A stretch of DNA of 64,000 bases from an uncultured Oscillospiraceae bacterium (GTDB taxonomy: Bacteria > Bacillota > Clostridia > Oscillospirales > Oscillospiraceae): assembly GCA_934589525.1 (NCBI GenBank), contig CAKTOB010000011.1:8336-72335 (forward strand), in the 5' to 3' direction. The notes below the pieces were generated by a model. It was not told where the DNA came from, ran no database searches, and saw only the letters and a program-made list of their open reading frames with translations. Positions 50,991 to 59,512 of the stretch are shown one piece after another. The translations under genes and the position numbers were made by a program. Numbering within the stretch: the stretch's first letter is position 1; the number at the start of each line of letters is the position of its first letter.

Positions 50991-51809
50991 TTACAGGCCC
51001 AGCAATATCCGCAGGTAGGGGGTAAGGCTGCTCTTTACCGCGGTGACGAGGCCAAAATGCTTTTTGAGATAATAAAACCAGGGGCCCACCGGGTCGCCCT
51101 TGACCTGCTCCTTTTTCCGGAGCCGCTCTTTCCGTGGAAGAGTTCTGTCATGCCAGGTGCCCGTGGGGGGATTGTCGGCGCACAGGCCTACGTATTCTTC
51201 CGACACATAGAGCTTTCCACCGGCCCGGCCCAGGGCGAAGCCGTAGTCAAAGTCCCCCAGGGAGTGGTGATAATGGGGGTCCATGCCTCCGGTCTTCCGG
51301 AAGAGGGCGTAGGGGATCAGGACGCAGTTGGCGTTCATGGTGTCGGCGGGAGTGGTTTCTCCCGGCATCTGGAAGCGGTAGTGGATGCCTTTTTCATAGA
51401 CGATGCCGCTGTAGCTGAGTTTCCCATCCGGGTCCCGGGTGGCCCCTATAATGACTGCGTCCCCCCTTTTTTGGCTCTGGACCGCCATGGACTGGATGCA
51501 CCCCGGGAAAAAGGCCACATCGTCATTCATCATCAGCAAATAGTCATATTGGGTGTCGCTTTTTAAAAGAGCCTCCATGCCGAGACCCATGCCCCGGGAG
51601 TAAAAGAGGCTTCCGTCGCCATGAAGCACCCGAATGTCCGCCCCAAAGTCCCCGGTTTCCAGCATTTGGCCGGTGCCGTCGGTGCTGCCGTCGTCCACCA
51701 CCAGGAAGGAAAACCGGATGTCAGGGTTTCCCGACACCAGGGTCTTGATGGCCTGACAGGTCTTTTCTTTTCGGTTAAAGCAGGTAAACAATGCCAAAAC
51801 AGTCGTCAT
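50991..51809 (-). CDS. Family 2 glycosyltransferase
   Basis: A 272-residue GT-A enzyme related to rhamnosyltransferases: LALFTCFNRKEKTCQAI start, FLVVDDGSTDGTGQ near 36, SRGMGLGMEALL near 67, and the metal site MNDDVAFFPG near 88. Start ATG 51809 behind AGAAGGA; the longer frame lacks a ribosome site. GC-rich like the rest of this second cluster. Confidence 0.88.
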   Translation of the reverse strand: MTTVLALFTCFNRKEKTCQAIKTLVSGNPDIRFSFLVVDDGSTDGTGQMLETGDFGADIRVLHGDGSLFYSRGMGLGMEALLKSDTQYDYLLMMNDDVAFFPGCIQSMAVQSQKRGDAVIIGATRDPDGKLSYSGIVYEKGIHYRFQMPGETTPADTMNANCVLIPYALFRKTGGMDPHYHHSLGDFDYGFALGRAGGKLYVSEEYVGLCADNPPTGTWHDRTLPRKERLRKKEQVKGDPVGPWFYYLKKHFGLVTAVKSSLTPYLRILLGL

Positions 51810-51825
51810 ACGGGTCCTTCTTTCT

Positions 51826-52515
51826 TTACAGGCCAAACATGGCCCGGGTGTCCTCCTCTACGGATTCCCGGGGGAAGGCGTAGGGGCCCTGATCGAAGCG
51901 CCGGTTCAGGGGCCGGCCCGCCACGGCAAAGGCCATGCGGTAGCCGGCGTAGGCCGTCAGCTTCCGGACGGTATCGTTGTACTGGCCGTGGGAATAGGCA
52001 AAAAGGTCGCAGGGCTTTCCCACCAGGCGTTCCAGAATTTCCTTGCTTTTAAAAATCTCCTCCGCCTGGTCCTCCGGGCCGCATTCCGTTAAGATGCGGT
52101 GCCGGGAGCCGTGGACGCCGACGGTCACCAGGGGGTCCGCCGCCAGCTCCTGAAGCTGCTGCCGGGTGAGATACCCGGGCGTTCCCACCATATGGCTCAG
52201 CACAAACACCGTAAAGGGGATGCTGCGCTGCTTCAAAATGGGGTAGGCCAGGGTGTAGGTGTCCTCCAGGCCGTCGTCAAAGGTGATGGCCGAAAGCCTC
52301 CCGTAGCTTTTGTCCAGGGCCACCTGCTCCAGAGTGGCATAGGGGCCGTGGCTGTCCAAAAATTTTTCAAAGGCGGCGGTGTCCAGCTTGCAGCAGCTCC
52401 GCTCCACCGCCGGGTGCAATGTCACATGGTGGAACATATAAATATCGCTGCAAGGGGGAATGTGCCACAGAATGTTCAGCAGGCCCTTGATCCTGGCTTT
52501 CAGTTTGGGGTTCAT
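51826..52515 (-). CDS. Polysaccharide deacetylase
   Basis: A 229-residue NodB-fold deacetylase. Motif 1 AITFDDG near 80 supplies catalytic and metal Asp, motif 2 is HGSRHRI near 131 (usual HSxxH spacing, two His metal ligands), motif 3 YSHGQYN near 169. It removes N- or O-acetyl groups from a surface glycan. No signal peptide is visible, so it may act on a lipid-linked or nucleotide-activated precursor in the cytoplasm. Start ATG 52515 behind GGGAGG. Confidence 0.9.
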   Translation of the reverse strand: MNPKLKARIKGLLNILWHIPPCSDIYMFHHVTLHPAVERSCCKLDTAAFEKFLDSHGPYATLEQVALDKSYGRLSAITFDDGLEDTYTLAYPILKQRSIPFTVFVLSHMVGTPGYLTRQQLQELAADPLVTVGVHGSRHRILTECGPEDQAEEIFKSKEILERLVGKPCDLFAYSHGQYNDTVRKLTAYAGYRMAFAVAGRPLNRRFDQGPYAFPRESVEEDTRAMFGL

Positions 52516-52526
52516 GGCGTCCTCCC

Positions 52527-53969
52527 TTACATGCTGCCCTCGTGCTTTAATACCACCAGCACGGTCTTGACCAATATCTTGAGATCCAGCCCCAGGGACC
52601 ACTGGTCGATGTACTGGGTGTCCAGCCGGACGATCTCTTCAAAATCCGTAATGTTGCTTCTGCCGGAAACCTGCCACATGCCGGTAATGCCCGGGCGCAT
52701 GGCCATTCTGGCCCGGTGGTGGTCTTCATAGATGGCCCACTCGTCCTTCGTAGGAGGCCGGGTGCCCACCAGGCTCATATCGCCCTTCAGAACGTTCAAG
52801 AACTGGGGAAATTCATCCAGGCTGGTTTTGCGGATCAACTCCCCGATGCCGGTTTTCTTGGTGCCGTCGGGCAGAACCTTGTTGCCGATGATCCGGGGGT
52901 CCCAGTCCAGTTTAAACATATAGCCGCCGGAAACCCGGTTTTCCTTCATATACTGCTGCTTGATGGCATCGGCGTTGGTGACCATGCTGCGGAACTTGTA
53001 CATTTTAAAAATCTTGCCATTGCGGCCGATGCGCTCCTGGGTGTAGAAAATGGGGCCGGGAGAGGAAATATAAATGGCCGGACCGATGAAGAGGGTCAGC
53101 ACCGCCGTAATGACGCAGCCCACCAGGCCGCCCAAAATGTCCGTCACCCGCTTGATGGCGGCGGCGCCGAAGCCAATGCGGTTGCGGAAGGAGGTCAGCA
53201 CGTCATAGCCCCCCAGCTCTTCCACGGTCTTGTTGCCGCCGAAGAGGTTTCGCAGATAGTCCAGGTTCAGGTGTACCGTAATGCCCATGGAAGACACGGC
53301 CTTGGCAAGGTCTAAAACCTGTTCCTCCGGAGGCAGCAAAATCAGCACCTCGTCCACCCAGTTTTTCCGGATCCAGCTGTCGGCATCATCGTAGGCGGTT
53401 ACCACAGAAAGGTCCGTATCGGCCTGGGTTCCGTCGGTGAGGATCACGCCTGCCAGCCGGTAGGTGCTGTACTGGCCCTGCCGCACCCGCTTTTCCAGCT
53501 CCGGCAGGTCCTTCTTTGCCGCCACCACCAGCAGGGATGTGCCGTTTTTGGGGACGATGTGTTTTACATAATACCACTTGTACAGGCACCGGGTCACAAA
53601 GCTTACCACAAAGTAAATGGAGCAGGAGTACAGGAAATTCTTCCGGGAGTAAAACCCGCCCATTTTCACCACGAAGAACAGCAGGGCCTCCACGGCGAAG
53701 ACCACGGCGGTGTTTTTGATGCTCTCGCAGAACTCCGCGAAAAGTCCCCGCTTCTGCACCCCGTCCATGGTGCTGCTCAGCACGATGACCACAAAGTCCA
53801 GTAGCGGCATGCCGAAGAGCAGCAGCAGATACTCCGGGCTGCCGGTGAGCTTAAAGTCCGTAGGGATATAGACATAATAGGCCGCAATGAGGGACAGGAA
53901 CATAGAGGCCATATCCAAGAGGATAAAGTCCCAATATTTGGTCCAGGGCAGTCCAGACTTCTGATACAT
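52527..53969 (-). CDS. Polyprenyl-phosphate galactose/glucose phosphotransferase (second initiating enzyme)
   Basis: A 480-residue enzyme with five N-terminal helices, a Rossmann-like middle and the sugar transferase domain: KRVTDILGGLVG hairpin, SPGPIFYTQERIGRNGKIFKMYKFRSM, RKTSLDEFPQFLNVLKGDMSLVGTRPP (read in parts). It begins a glycan on undecaprenyl phosphate. It is a paralogue of the enzyme at 25896 but differs in sequence, so the cell likely makes two lipid-linked polymers. Start ATG 53969 behind GGAAGGAG. First gene of its operon. Confidence 0.93.
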   Translation of the reverse strand: MYQKSGLPWTKYWDFILLDMASMFLSLIAAYYVYIPTDFKLTGSPEYLLLLFGMPLLDFVVIVLSSTMDGVQKRGLFAEFCESIKNTAVVFAVEALLFFVVKMGGFYSRKNFLYSCSIYFVVSFVTRCLYKWYYVKHIVPKNGTSLLVVAAKKDLPELEKRVRQGQYSTYRLAGVILTDGTQADTDLSVVTAYDDADSWIRKNWVDEVLILLPPEEQVLDLAKAVSSMGITVHLNLDYLRNLFGGNKTVEELGGYDVLTSFRNRIGFGAAAIKRVTDILGGLVGCVITAVLTLFIGPAIYISSPGPIFYTQERIGRNGKIFKMYKFRSMVTNADAIKQQYMKENRVSGGYMFKLDWDPRIIGNKVLPDGTKKTGIGELIRKTSLDEFPQFLNVLKGDMSLVGTRPPTKDEWAIYEDHHRARMAMRPGITGMWQVSGRSNITDFEEIVRLDTQYIDQWSLGLDLKILVKTVLVVLKHEGSM

Positions 53970-54019
53970 AGCTTCTCCTTCCATATCGCAAAAATGCGCA
54001 AAAACCCATAATTTTGCTC

Positions 54020-54048
54020 ATTATACCAAATACCGGAAAAGAAAGCAA
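54020..54048 (-). promoter_or_regulatory. Promoter of second glycan cluster
   Basis: Minus strand: -35 TTGCTT (54048-54043), 17-bp spacer, perfect -10 TATAAT (54025-54020), 51 bases before the start codon. The leader has GCGCA/TGCGC-like palindromes (GCAAAAATGCGCAAAA in plus). Confidence 0.75.
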
Positions 54049-54138
54049 GAGAGCCGCCGGGATTTTACCGCCGCCGGGCAAAAAGCCGCATATTTTCCGG
54101 CAAGAAGGCCATACTGAAAGGGAAAAGGCGGTGCTTGG

Positions 54139-55221
54139 ATGGAAGAATTTGTGTTCAGAACCAAGATCGCGGCAGGGCCCGGGGCCGTTGCCGCCCTGAA
54201 AAGCTTAAGGGCCCATCGGCTTTTTCTGGTGACGGAAGCCCCCTTTTCAGAAAACGGCAGGGCCCAAAAAGTCATTGAAGCGGCGGGCAGCCGGGAGGCG
54301 GAGATTTATGATGCCGTCACCCCGGAGCCCACCGTAACGCTGGCGGCGGAGGTCACGGCCCGATGCGCCGCCTTCGGCCCGGACCTGCTGGTAGCCCTGG
54401 GAAGCGCCGGCGCTATCGACTGCGCCAAGGCCGCACTGTACTTTGGAGGCCTGGACATTCCCTTTGTCACCATTTCCGGAACCTTTGGCTCCGGCACCCA
54501 GGTCACGGATCTCCTGGAGCTGACCCACGAGCACCACAGCTATACCCTGGAAAGCCCCCGGCTCCAACCGACTCTCACCGTTCTGGAAGAGGATTTTCTG
54601 GAGGAGCCCTCCCCGGCCCTGGCGGGGGAAGCGGGTTTTATGCTGCTGGCCCACGCCCTGGAGAGCTACACCGCCCGGAACGCCGGGACTCTTCCTTCCA
54701 TTTTCGCCCGGGAGGCCTTCCGGACGGCCTACGCCTGTCTCCCCGCCGCCTTTGCCGGGGACGCTTCCGTGGGGCCCCGGCTTCTGATGGCATCCACCCT
54801 GGCGGGCATGGCCTACGGTTCCACCGGTCTGGGGCTGTGCCATGCCCTGTCCAAGGCGCTGGGGGCCCGGTTCTCCCTGTCCCAGGGGCGGCTCAGCGCC
54901 GTTTTGCTTCCGGCGGTCATCGGCAGCAACGGCCAGGCCGCCGGAAGCCGGTATGCCCGGCTGGCCCGATTCGGCGGCCTGGGGGGCAGCACCGACACAT
55001 TGGCCCTGGGGAATCTGAAAAAAGGGCTTGTACGGCTGCGCCGGGATCTGGGGCTGCCCCAAACCCTTTCCCAGGCGGGCATCTCCCCGGGGTCTTTGTG
55101 GTCCCAGACCGGGGAGATCGTGGCAGCGGTCCTAAAAGACCCCTGCTGCAGAACGAACCCTCTGGAAGTGGAGGATTTTCAGATCCGCAGAATCTTAGAG
55201 GAGGTGGCCAGGCCGGGGTAG
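54139..55221 (+). CDS. Iron-containing alcohol dehydrogenase family protein
   Basis: A 360-residue group III dehydrogenase: ALGSAGAIDCAKAA near 92 (nucleotide loop, GGGSxIDxAK family), PFVTISGTFGSGTQVTD near 115, EAGFMLLAHALESYTAR near 172 and GLGLCHALSKALGARF near 232. The Asp and two His metal positions can be seen, but the usual third site, HG in the PHGxxNAxLLP segment, reads SQGRLSAVLLP, replacing His with Gln. It therefore may bind metal weakly or use another substrate. It is coupled with a microcompartment shell gene 44 bases downstream. Ribosome site is weak. Confidence 0.88.
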   Translation: MEEFVFRTKIAAGPGAVAALKSLRAHRLFLVTEAPFSENGRAQKVIEAAGSREAEIYDAVTPEPTVTLAAEVTARCAAFGPDLLVALGSAGAIDCAKAALYFGGLDIPFVTISGTFGSGTQVTDLLELTHEHHSYTLESPRLQPTLTVLEEDFLEEPSPALAGEAGFMLLAHALESYTARNAGTLPSIFAREAFRTAYACLPAAFAGDASVGPRLLMASTLAGMAYGSTGLGLCHALSKALGARFSLSQGRLSAVLLPAVIGSNGQAAGSRYARLARFGGLGGSTDTLALGNLKKGLVRLRRDLGLPQTLSQAGISPGSLWSQTGEIVAAVLKDPCCRTNPLEVEDFQIRRILEEVARPG

Positions 55222-55265
55222 TGCGTGTTGACCGTTATTTTTGAAGGAACATTTGGAGGGAAGCT

Positions 55266-55511
55266 ATGAAAATCGGAAAAGTAGTCACGGCTCTTAAGGT
55301 TTCCAAACGGGCCCCCTGCCTGGGGGACCGGCCCCTGCTTCTGGTGCGTACCCCCACGGAGGAGCTGGTGGCGGCGGACCTGGTGGGGGCGGCCCCGGGA
55401 GAGGCGGTGCTGCTCCTGACCGGACCAGCCGCCGCGGAACTTGCCATGGATGCCCCGGCAGATGCCGCGGCGGTGGCGGTAATGGACGGAAATCAATTTG
55501 ATTTCCCTTGA
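55266..55511 (+). CDS. EutN/CcmL-family microcompartment vertex protein
   Basis: An 81-residue EutN/CcmL-type protein, pentamers of which close the corners of bacterial microcompartment shells. The pattern fits: KIGKVVTALKVSKRAPCL start, RPLLLVRTP, VAADLVGAAPGEAVLLLTGPAA in the middle, and PADAAAVAVMDG near the end. No BMC-domain hexamer gene and no aldehyde dehydrogenase are nearby, so it is an orphan. It may serve a remote shell operon. Start ATG 55266 behind TTGGAGGG. Its stop codon is inside the metG promoter -35. Confidence 0.88.
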   Translation: MKIGKVVTALKVSKRAPCLGDRPLLLVRTPTEELVAADLVGAAPGEAVLLLTGPAAAELAMDAPADAAAVAVMDGNQFDFP

Positions 55512-55537
55512 CAAAAGGGTGCTTTTGTGCATATAAT
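55508..55537 (+). promoter_or_regulatory. Promoter of the metG T-box transcript
   Basis: Perfect -35 TTGACA (55508-55513), 18-bp spacer, perfect -10 TATAAT (55532-55537). The -35 overlaps the eutN-type stop codon. Confidence 0.85.
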
Positions 55538-55540
55538 AAG

Positions 55541-55772
55541 TGGTCAAACCGGCAATGAAGAGAAGAGTACGCCCGGATACCGGTCAGAGAGCCCCAGTTG
55601 GTGGGAAGGGGTGCGGATGGAAAGGCGGAACATGGTCTCGGAGCCGTTGGGTCGATAGGTAGGCCCTTCCGGGTGCGCCCGTTACCGCGCCAATGAGGCA
55701 GAGCATCTGCAAATCAAGGTGGTACCGCGTCAATTTTTGTCGCCCTTGGGTTTTCCTGAGGGCGGCTTTCTA
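55541..55772 (+). promoter_or_regulatory. Methionine T-box leader with terminator
   Basis: Shows the AGAGAAGAGTA (GA/AG bulge) element of stem I, a candidate specifier ATG in GAACATGGTC (about 55629-55638), and the conserved T-box AAGGTGGTACCGCG (55716-55729). A terminator stem GTCGCCCT/AGGGCGGC (55739-55746 / 55759-55766) with T-rich tail precedes metG. Uncharged tRNA-Met should pair and allow read-through. Confidence 0.93.
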
Positions 55773-55795
55773 TATTTTAAGAGGAGGAAACAACT

Positions 55796-57754
55796 ATGTG
55801 CGAACAATGCAAAGAAAAATTCTACATTACGACCCCCATTTATTATCCCTCTGCCAAGCTGCACATTGGCCACACCTATTGCACCGTGGCCACCGATGCC
55901 ATGGCCCGCTACAAGCGGCTGAAGGGCTGCGACGTCATGTTCCTGACAGGCACCGATGAGCATGGCCAGAAAATCGAGGACAAGGCCAAAGAGGCCGGTG
56001 TCACCCCCCAGCAGTTTGTGGACGAGATCGTGGAGGGCCCCGGCGGCGTGCTGGATCTGTGGAAGCTGATGAACATCTCCTATGACCGGTTCATCCGCAC
56101 CACCGACGACTACCACGTGGCCTCCATCCAGAAGATTTTCAAGAAGATGCACGACAATGGTGACATCTATAAAGGAACCTACAAGGGCAAATACTGCAAG
56201 CCCTGCGAAAGCTTCTGGACCGAAAGCCAGCTGGTAGACGGCAAGTGCCCCGACTGTGGCCGGGAGGTACAGGATGCAGAGGAGGAAGCCTATTTCTTCC
56301 GGCTCTCCAAGTATGCCGACCGGGTGCGGGATCTGCTTGAAAACACGGATTTCCTGGAGCCCCGGAGCCGGGTCAACGAAATGGTCAACAACTTCATCAA
56401 GCCTGGCCTGGAAGACCTGTGCGTTTCCCGGACCAGCTTCACCTGGGGCGTGCCTGTGGACTTCGACCCGGGCCACGTGGTCTATGTGTGGATCGATGCC
56501 CTCTTTAACTACATGACCGCCCTGGGCTTTGAAAATGACCGGTATCACGATTTGGAAAAGTACTGGCCTGCTGACGTCCACTTTGTAGGCAAAGAGATCG
56601 TCCGGTTCCACTCCATCATCTGGCCCGCCATGCTCATGAGCCTGGATCTGCCCCTGCCCAAGAAGGTCTTCGGCCACGGCTGGCTGCTGCTGGACGGCGG
56701 CAAGATGAGCAAGTCCAAGGGCAACGTGGTAGACCCCTACGTGCTGGCCCAACGCTTCGGCGTGGATGCCCTGCGGTTCTTCCTGCTGCGGACCTTCCCC
56801 TTCGGCTCCGACGGCAACTTCTCCAATGAGGCCCTGATTTCCACCATCAATGTGGATTTGGCCAACGATCTGGGCAATCTGGTGAGCCGCACCGTGGCCA
56901 TGGCCCAGAAGTACTTTGGAGAGCACCTGCCCGCCCAGCAGACCGAGGATGCGGAAAAAGATGCGGAACTGCTGGCCATGGTCTCTGCCCTCCGGGATCG
57001 TTATGAGGAGCAGATGGAAAAGTACGCCTTCCAGAATGCCCTGAGTGAAGTCTTTAAGGTCATTTCCCGGGCCAACAAATACATTGACGAAAACGCCCCC
57101 TGGGTGCTGGCCAAGGATGAGGCCCAGAAGCCCCGGCTGGCAAGAGTGCTGTATAACCTGCTGGAGACGGTACGGATTTGTGCTGGCCTGCTCCAGCCCT
57201 TCATGCCCGATACCGCCGCGGAGATCGCCAAGCGGCTGGGCGGCGCCACTTTGAGCTGGGAAACCCTGAATGTCTTCGGCACCCTGGGCCGGGAAGCCGC
57301 CACTCTGGCGGGCCCCGCCCTGTTCCCCCGGATCGACATGGAAAAGGAGCTGGCGGCCCTGGAAGAGCTGAACAAGCCCGCCGTGCCCCCCATGGAGATC
57401 GAGCCCTATACCCAGGAGAACGTGGACTTTGACACCTTCTGCAAGAACGAGCTCCGGGCCGTGAAGGTCAAGGCCTGCCAGAACGTGAAGAAGAGCGACA
57501 AGCTCCTGCAATTCACCCTGGACGACGGCACCGGCACGGACCGCCAGATCCTCTCCGGCATTGCCAAGTTCTACAAGCCCGAGGAGCTGGTGGGCAAGAC
57601 CCTGGTGGCCATTACCAACCTGCCCCCCCGGAAGATGATGGGCCGGGAGTCCGCCGGGATGCTGCTCAGCGCCGTCCACAAGGAAAACGGTGAAGAGAAG
57701 CTGAACCTGGTGATGCTCTCCGATGCCATCCCCGCCGGCGCAAAGCTGTGCTGA
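55796..57754 (+). CDS. metG: Methionyl-tRNA synthetase
   Basis: A 652-residue class I synthetase. HIGH is at residues 23-26 and KMSKS near 303-307; a zinc knuckle with CKPC...CPDC is near 132-152. The C-terminal ~100 residues are an OB-fold tRNA-binding domain (ELRAVKVKACQNVKKSDKLLQF, read in parts), as in dimeric MetG. Everything essential is intact. Expression is governed by the T-box leader. Start ATG 55796 with AGGAGG. Confidence 0.97.
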   Translation: MCEQCKEKFYITTPIYYPSAKLHIGHTYCTVATDAMARYKRLKGCDVMFLTGTDEHGQKIEDKAKEAGVTPQQFVDEIVEGPGGVLDLWKLMNISYDRFIRTTDDYHVASIQKIFKKMHDNGDIYKGTYKGKYCKPCESFWTESQLVDGKCPDCGREVQDAEEEAYFFRLSKYADRVRDLLENTDFLEPRSRVNEMVNNFIKPGLEDLCVSRTSFTWGVPVDFDPGHVVYVWIDALFNYMTALGFENDRYHDLEKYWPADVHFVGKEIVRFHSIIWPAMLMSLDLPLPKKVFGHGWLLLDGGKMSKSKGNVVDPYVLAQRFGVDALRFFLLRTFPFGSDGNFSNEALISTINVDLANDLGNLVSRTVAMAQKYFGEHLPAQQTEDAEKDAELLAMVSALRDRYEEQMEKYAFQNALSEVFKVISRANKYIDENAPWVLAKDEAQKPRLARVLYNLLETVRICAGLLQPFMPDTAAEIAKRLGGATLSWETLNVFGTLGREAATLAGPALFPRIDMEKELAALEELNKPAVPPMEIEPYTQENVDFDTFCKNELRAVKVKACQNVKKSDKLLQFTLDDGTGTDRQILSGIAKFYKPEELVGKTLVAITNLPPRKMMGRESAGMLLSAVHKENGEEKLNLVMLSDAIPAGAKLC

Positions 57755-57767
57755 TATAACATGACAA

Positions 57768-57815
57768 AGCCCCTGGGAAGCGGCCAGAACGGTCACTTCC
57801 CAGGGGCTGTTTTTA
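57768..57815 (+). terminator. Terminator after metG
   Basis: Perfect 13-bp stem AGCCCCTGGGAAG (57768-57780) / CTTCCCAGGGGCT (57796-57808), then GTTTTTATT. Confidence 0.93.
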
Positions 57816-58505
57816 TTAGTCAGCTGCGGGAGGATACTCGGTGCACAGCAGCCGGTAGGGGGCTTCGTCCTCCTCTACCGCCGGGAAGCGGCCCATGGGG
57901 GGATTGAAGCGGTTGTCCTTGGCATCGTCATTGCACTGGCTTACTTCCCCCAGCAGCACATTGCCGGTGCCGGGCTCCACCTCAAAATCGTGGTAGAGCC
58001 GCTGCTGGATGAAAATGCTCTCCCCGGGGGTCAGCCGGATCTGTGTCCCGGCGGGGACGGTGTAGGTCCTGCCGTCGGTATGGACCGTCACGTCGCTTTC
58101 GTAGTCAATGGACTCGTCCTCATGGGAGTTGTACACCCGGATCAGCACGTTTCCGCCGCCCCGGTTGATGATGTCCTCGGTCTTGTACCAGTGGAAATGA
58201 TTGGGGGAATACTGTCCTTCCTTCAGATACAGCAGCTTTTCGGCGTAGACCTTGGGGTATTTTTCCCGCAGGGTCTGGCTGCCGTTGCGGATGGTGATGA
58301 GGGAGAAGCCCATTTTGTCAAAATTCCCCTGGCCGTAATCCGTAATGTCCCAGCCCAGACAACACTCCCGGACCTCGTCATACTCATGGCCCTTGGTCTT
58401 CCATTCCTCCGGCGTAAAATTGCAGAACGGCGGCAGATAGCACCGATACTCTCGGCACATCTCCTCCAACTCCCGCAGGGCCTTGTTGATCTCCGAACGC
58501 TTCAT
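57816..58505 (-). CDS. D-lyxose ketol-isomerase family protein
   Basis: A 229-residue cupin of the D-lyxose (D-mannose) isomerase family, which interconverts D-lyxose and D-xylulose. The metal ligands are seen in HFHWYKTEDI near 116 (two His, Glu) and the later His in RLYHDFEVE near 176. CCLGWDITDYG near 46 is typical of the family. I start at ATG 58505; the longer frame up to 58739 runs through upstream non-coding sequence. A candidate -10 TATAGT is at 58559-58554. Its stop lies in the tail of the metG terminator. Confidence 0.85.
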   Translation of the reverse strand: MKRSEINKALRELEEMCREYRCYLPPFCNFTPEEWKTKGHEYDEVRECCLGWDITDYGQGNFDKMGFSLITIRNGSQTLREKYPKVYAEKLLYLKEGQYSPNHFHWYKTEDIINRGGGNVLIRVYNSHEDESIDYESDVTVHTDGRTYTVPAGTQIRLTPGESIFIQQRLYHDFEVEPGTGNVLLGEVSQCNDDAKDNRFNPPMGRFPAVEEDEAPYRLLCTEYPPAAD

Positions 58506-58690
58506 AAAACCTTCATTCCTTTCAGCCCCATAGGGGCAATGGTCGCTACCCTTACTATAGCATGATTTTCCGGAAACGGAAACGGGGTTTTTCAAAAAAC
58601 CGGTGCAGTCGGGATGCGGTACAGCGCAAGCCAATGCACAAGCAGCGGGCGCAAAGGTATTGCGCATGCAGGGGCAGCGCTCCGTGCCTG

Positions 58691-58719
58691 TTGACAAAAC
58701 CCGGAAACTGGGGTATAGT
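58691..58719 (+). promoter_or_regulatory. Promoter of the putative antitoxin RNA
   Basis: Perfect -35 TTGACA (58691-58696), 17-bp spacer, -10 TATAGT (58714-58719). No start codon with ribosome site follows before the terminator at 58770. Confidence 0.75.
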
Positions 58720-58725
58720 ATAGAT

Positions 58726-58816
58726 ACAAAGGGTGCCACCAGCAGGTCGGCTCCCCCAGAGTATGGTTTAAGAAGTAACCGCGTCCGTGGAAAGTCGGCG
58801 GTTACTTCTTATTTTT
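58726..58816 (+). ncRNA. Putative antisense antitoxin RNA
   Basis: A ~90-base transcript is bounded by the promoter at 58691-58719 and a terminator with a perfect 13-bp stem AAGAAGTAACCGC (58770-58782) / GCGGTTACTTCTT (58798-58810) plus TTTTT. Its 3' end is complementary to the last codons of the small toxin ORF on the other strand. Such convergent overlap is the layout of type I toxin-antitoxin loci. Confidence 0.55.
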
Positions 58817-58897
58817 ATGATCAAGAATCCCGATAATCAGGGTGATCAAAGCCACGAGGAATGAACAGAACTCAATAAGGTTCGGCCATGTAACCAA
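58802..58897 (-). CDS. Putative holin-like type I toxin (31 aa)
   Basis: Starting at TTG 58897 with AGGGGGTGG upstream, the peptide is about 31 residues: (M)VTWPNLIEFC, then a single hydrophobic helix SFLVALITLIIGIL, then DHKNKK. Length, a lone helix and a charged lysine tail match the Hol_Tox family of putative holin-like toxins. A GTG a few codons upstream is an alternative start. The family's role is inferred as membrane damage; here the antisense RNA above would restrain it. Confidence 0.6.
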   Translation of the reverse strand: MVTWPNLIEFCSFLVALITLIIGILDHKNKK

Positions 58898-59008
58898 GTG
58901 TACCACCCCCTCTCTATATGAACGGGGGCAAAATAGAAGTATACCCCCGAATAACATCTGGGGGGACCGCCTGCCGGGGTGCTGGTAGCACCGAAGACAG
59001 CGTAACAC

Positions 59009-59038
59009 AATATAGGGCAAAATGCAAGCGGGATACAA
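59009..59038 (-). promoter_or_regulatory. Candidate promoter of toxin mRNA
   Basis: Minus strand: -35 TTGTAT (59038-59033), 18-bp spacer, -10 TATATT (59014-59009). It gives a leader of about 105 bases, as usual for type I toxins. Confidence 0.5.
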
Positions 59039-59315
59039 GGAATCTCAGGCGTTTCGACATTGAGCCGTACCGGCCAAACGGTATTGCGTTAAAAATACCT
59101 GTGTAGCGGCGGCAATCTGCCGCCATATACGTTGTACATTTGAATTTGTAACAACCAACGCAAAAAACGTCTGTCATTCAGGCCTTAGCGTCAGCGAGCG
59201 GAAGAATCTTCTCAAGTAGCAACAATAACCTGCGTAAGGGAATGATTGCTGCTTGAGTAGATCCCTCCACTCGTTTCACTCGGTCGGGATGACATGTCGA
59301 TAGGTGATACCATAC

Positions 59316-59440
59316 ACCCGCACAGATTCTATTTGCCACGTTGCTTGGCGATGGCTCATCGCCGCTACATTGGGTGTACCGTGTAGTGCGTAATACCGTT
59401 CATCCGCACAGGTTCTATTTGCATCGGTGCCGCCCTGGGC
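59316..59440. repeat. Interspersed repeat fragments, second site
   Basis: TTCTATTTGCCACGTT, CGCCGCTACATTG and ACCGTTCA...GGTTCTATTTGC units match those at 10213-10280. The stretch 59040-59483 has several short palindromes (for example GCGGCGGCAATCTGCCGC at 59106-59123) but no supportable gene. Confidence 0.7.
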
Positions 59441-59483
59441 AAAATCACCAATTTTGGGCGTTCAATTCCGTCAATATGTCCGA

Positions 59484-59512
59484 TTGCCTGGGGGCACGAA
59501 ATATGGTATCAT
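59484..59512 (+). promoter_or_regulatory. Promoter of msmK-type gene
   Basis: -35 TTGCCT (59484-59489), 17-bp spacer, -10 TATCAT (59507-59512). The ~180-base leader contains a perfect hairpin GAACATAC/GTATGTTC (59657-59684) just before the ribosome site, which could modulate translation. Confidence 0.65.
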
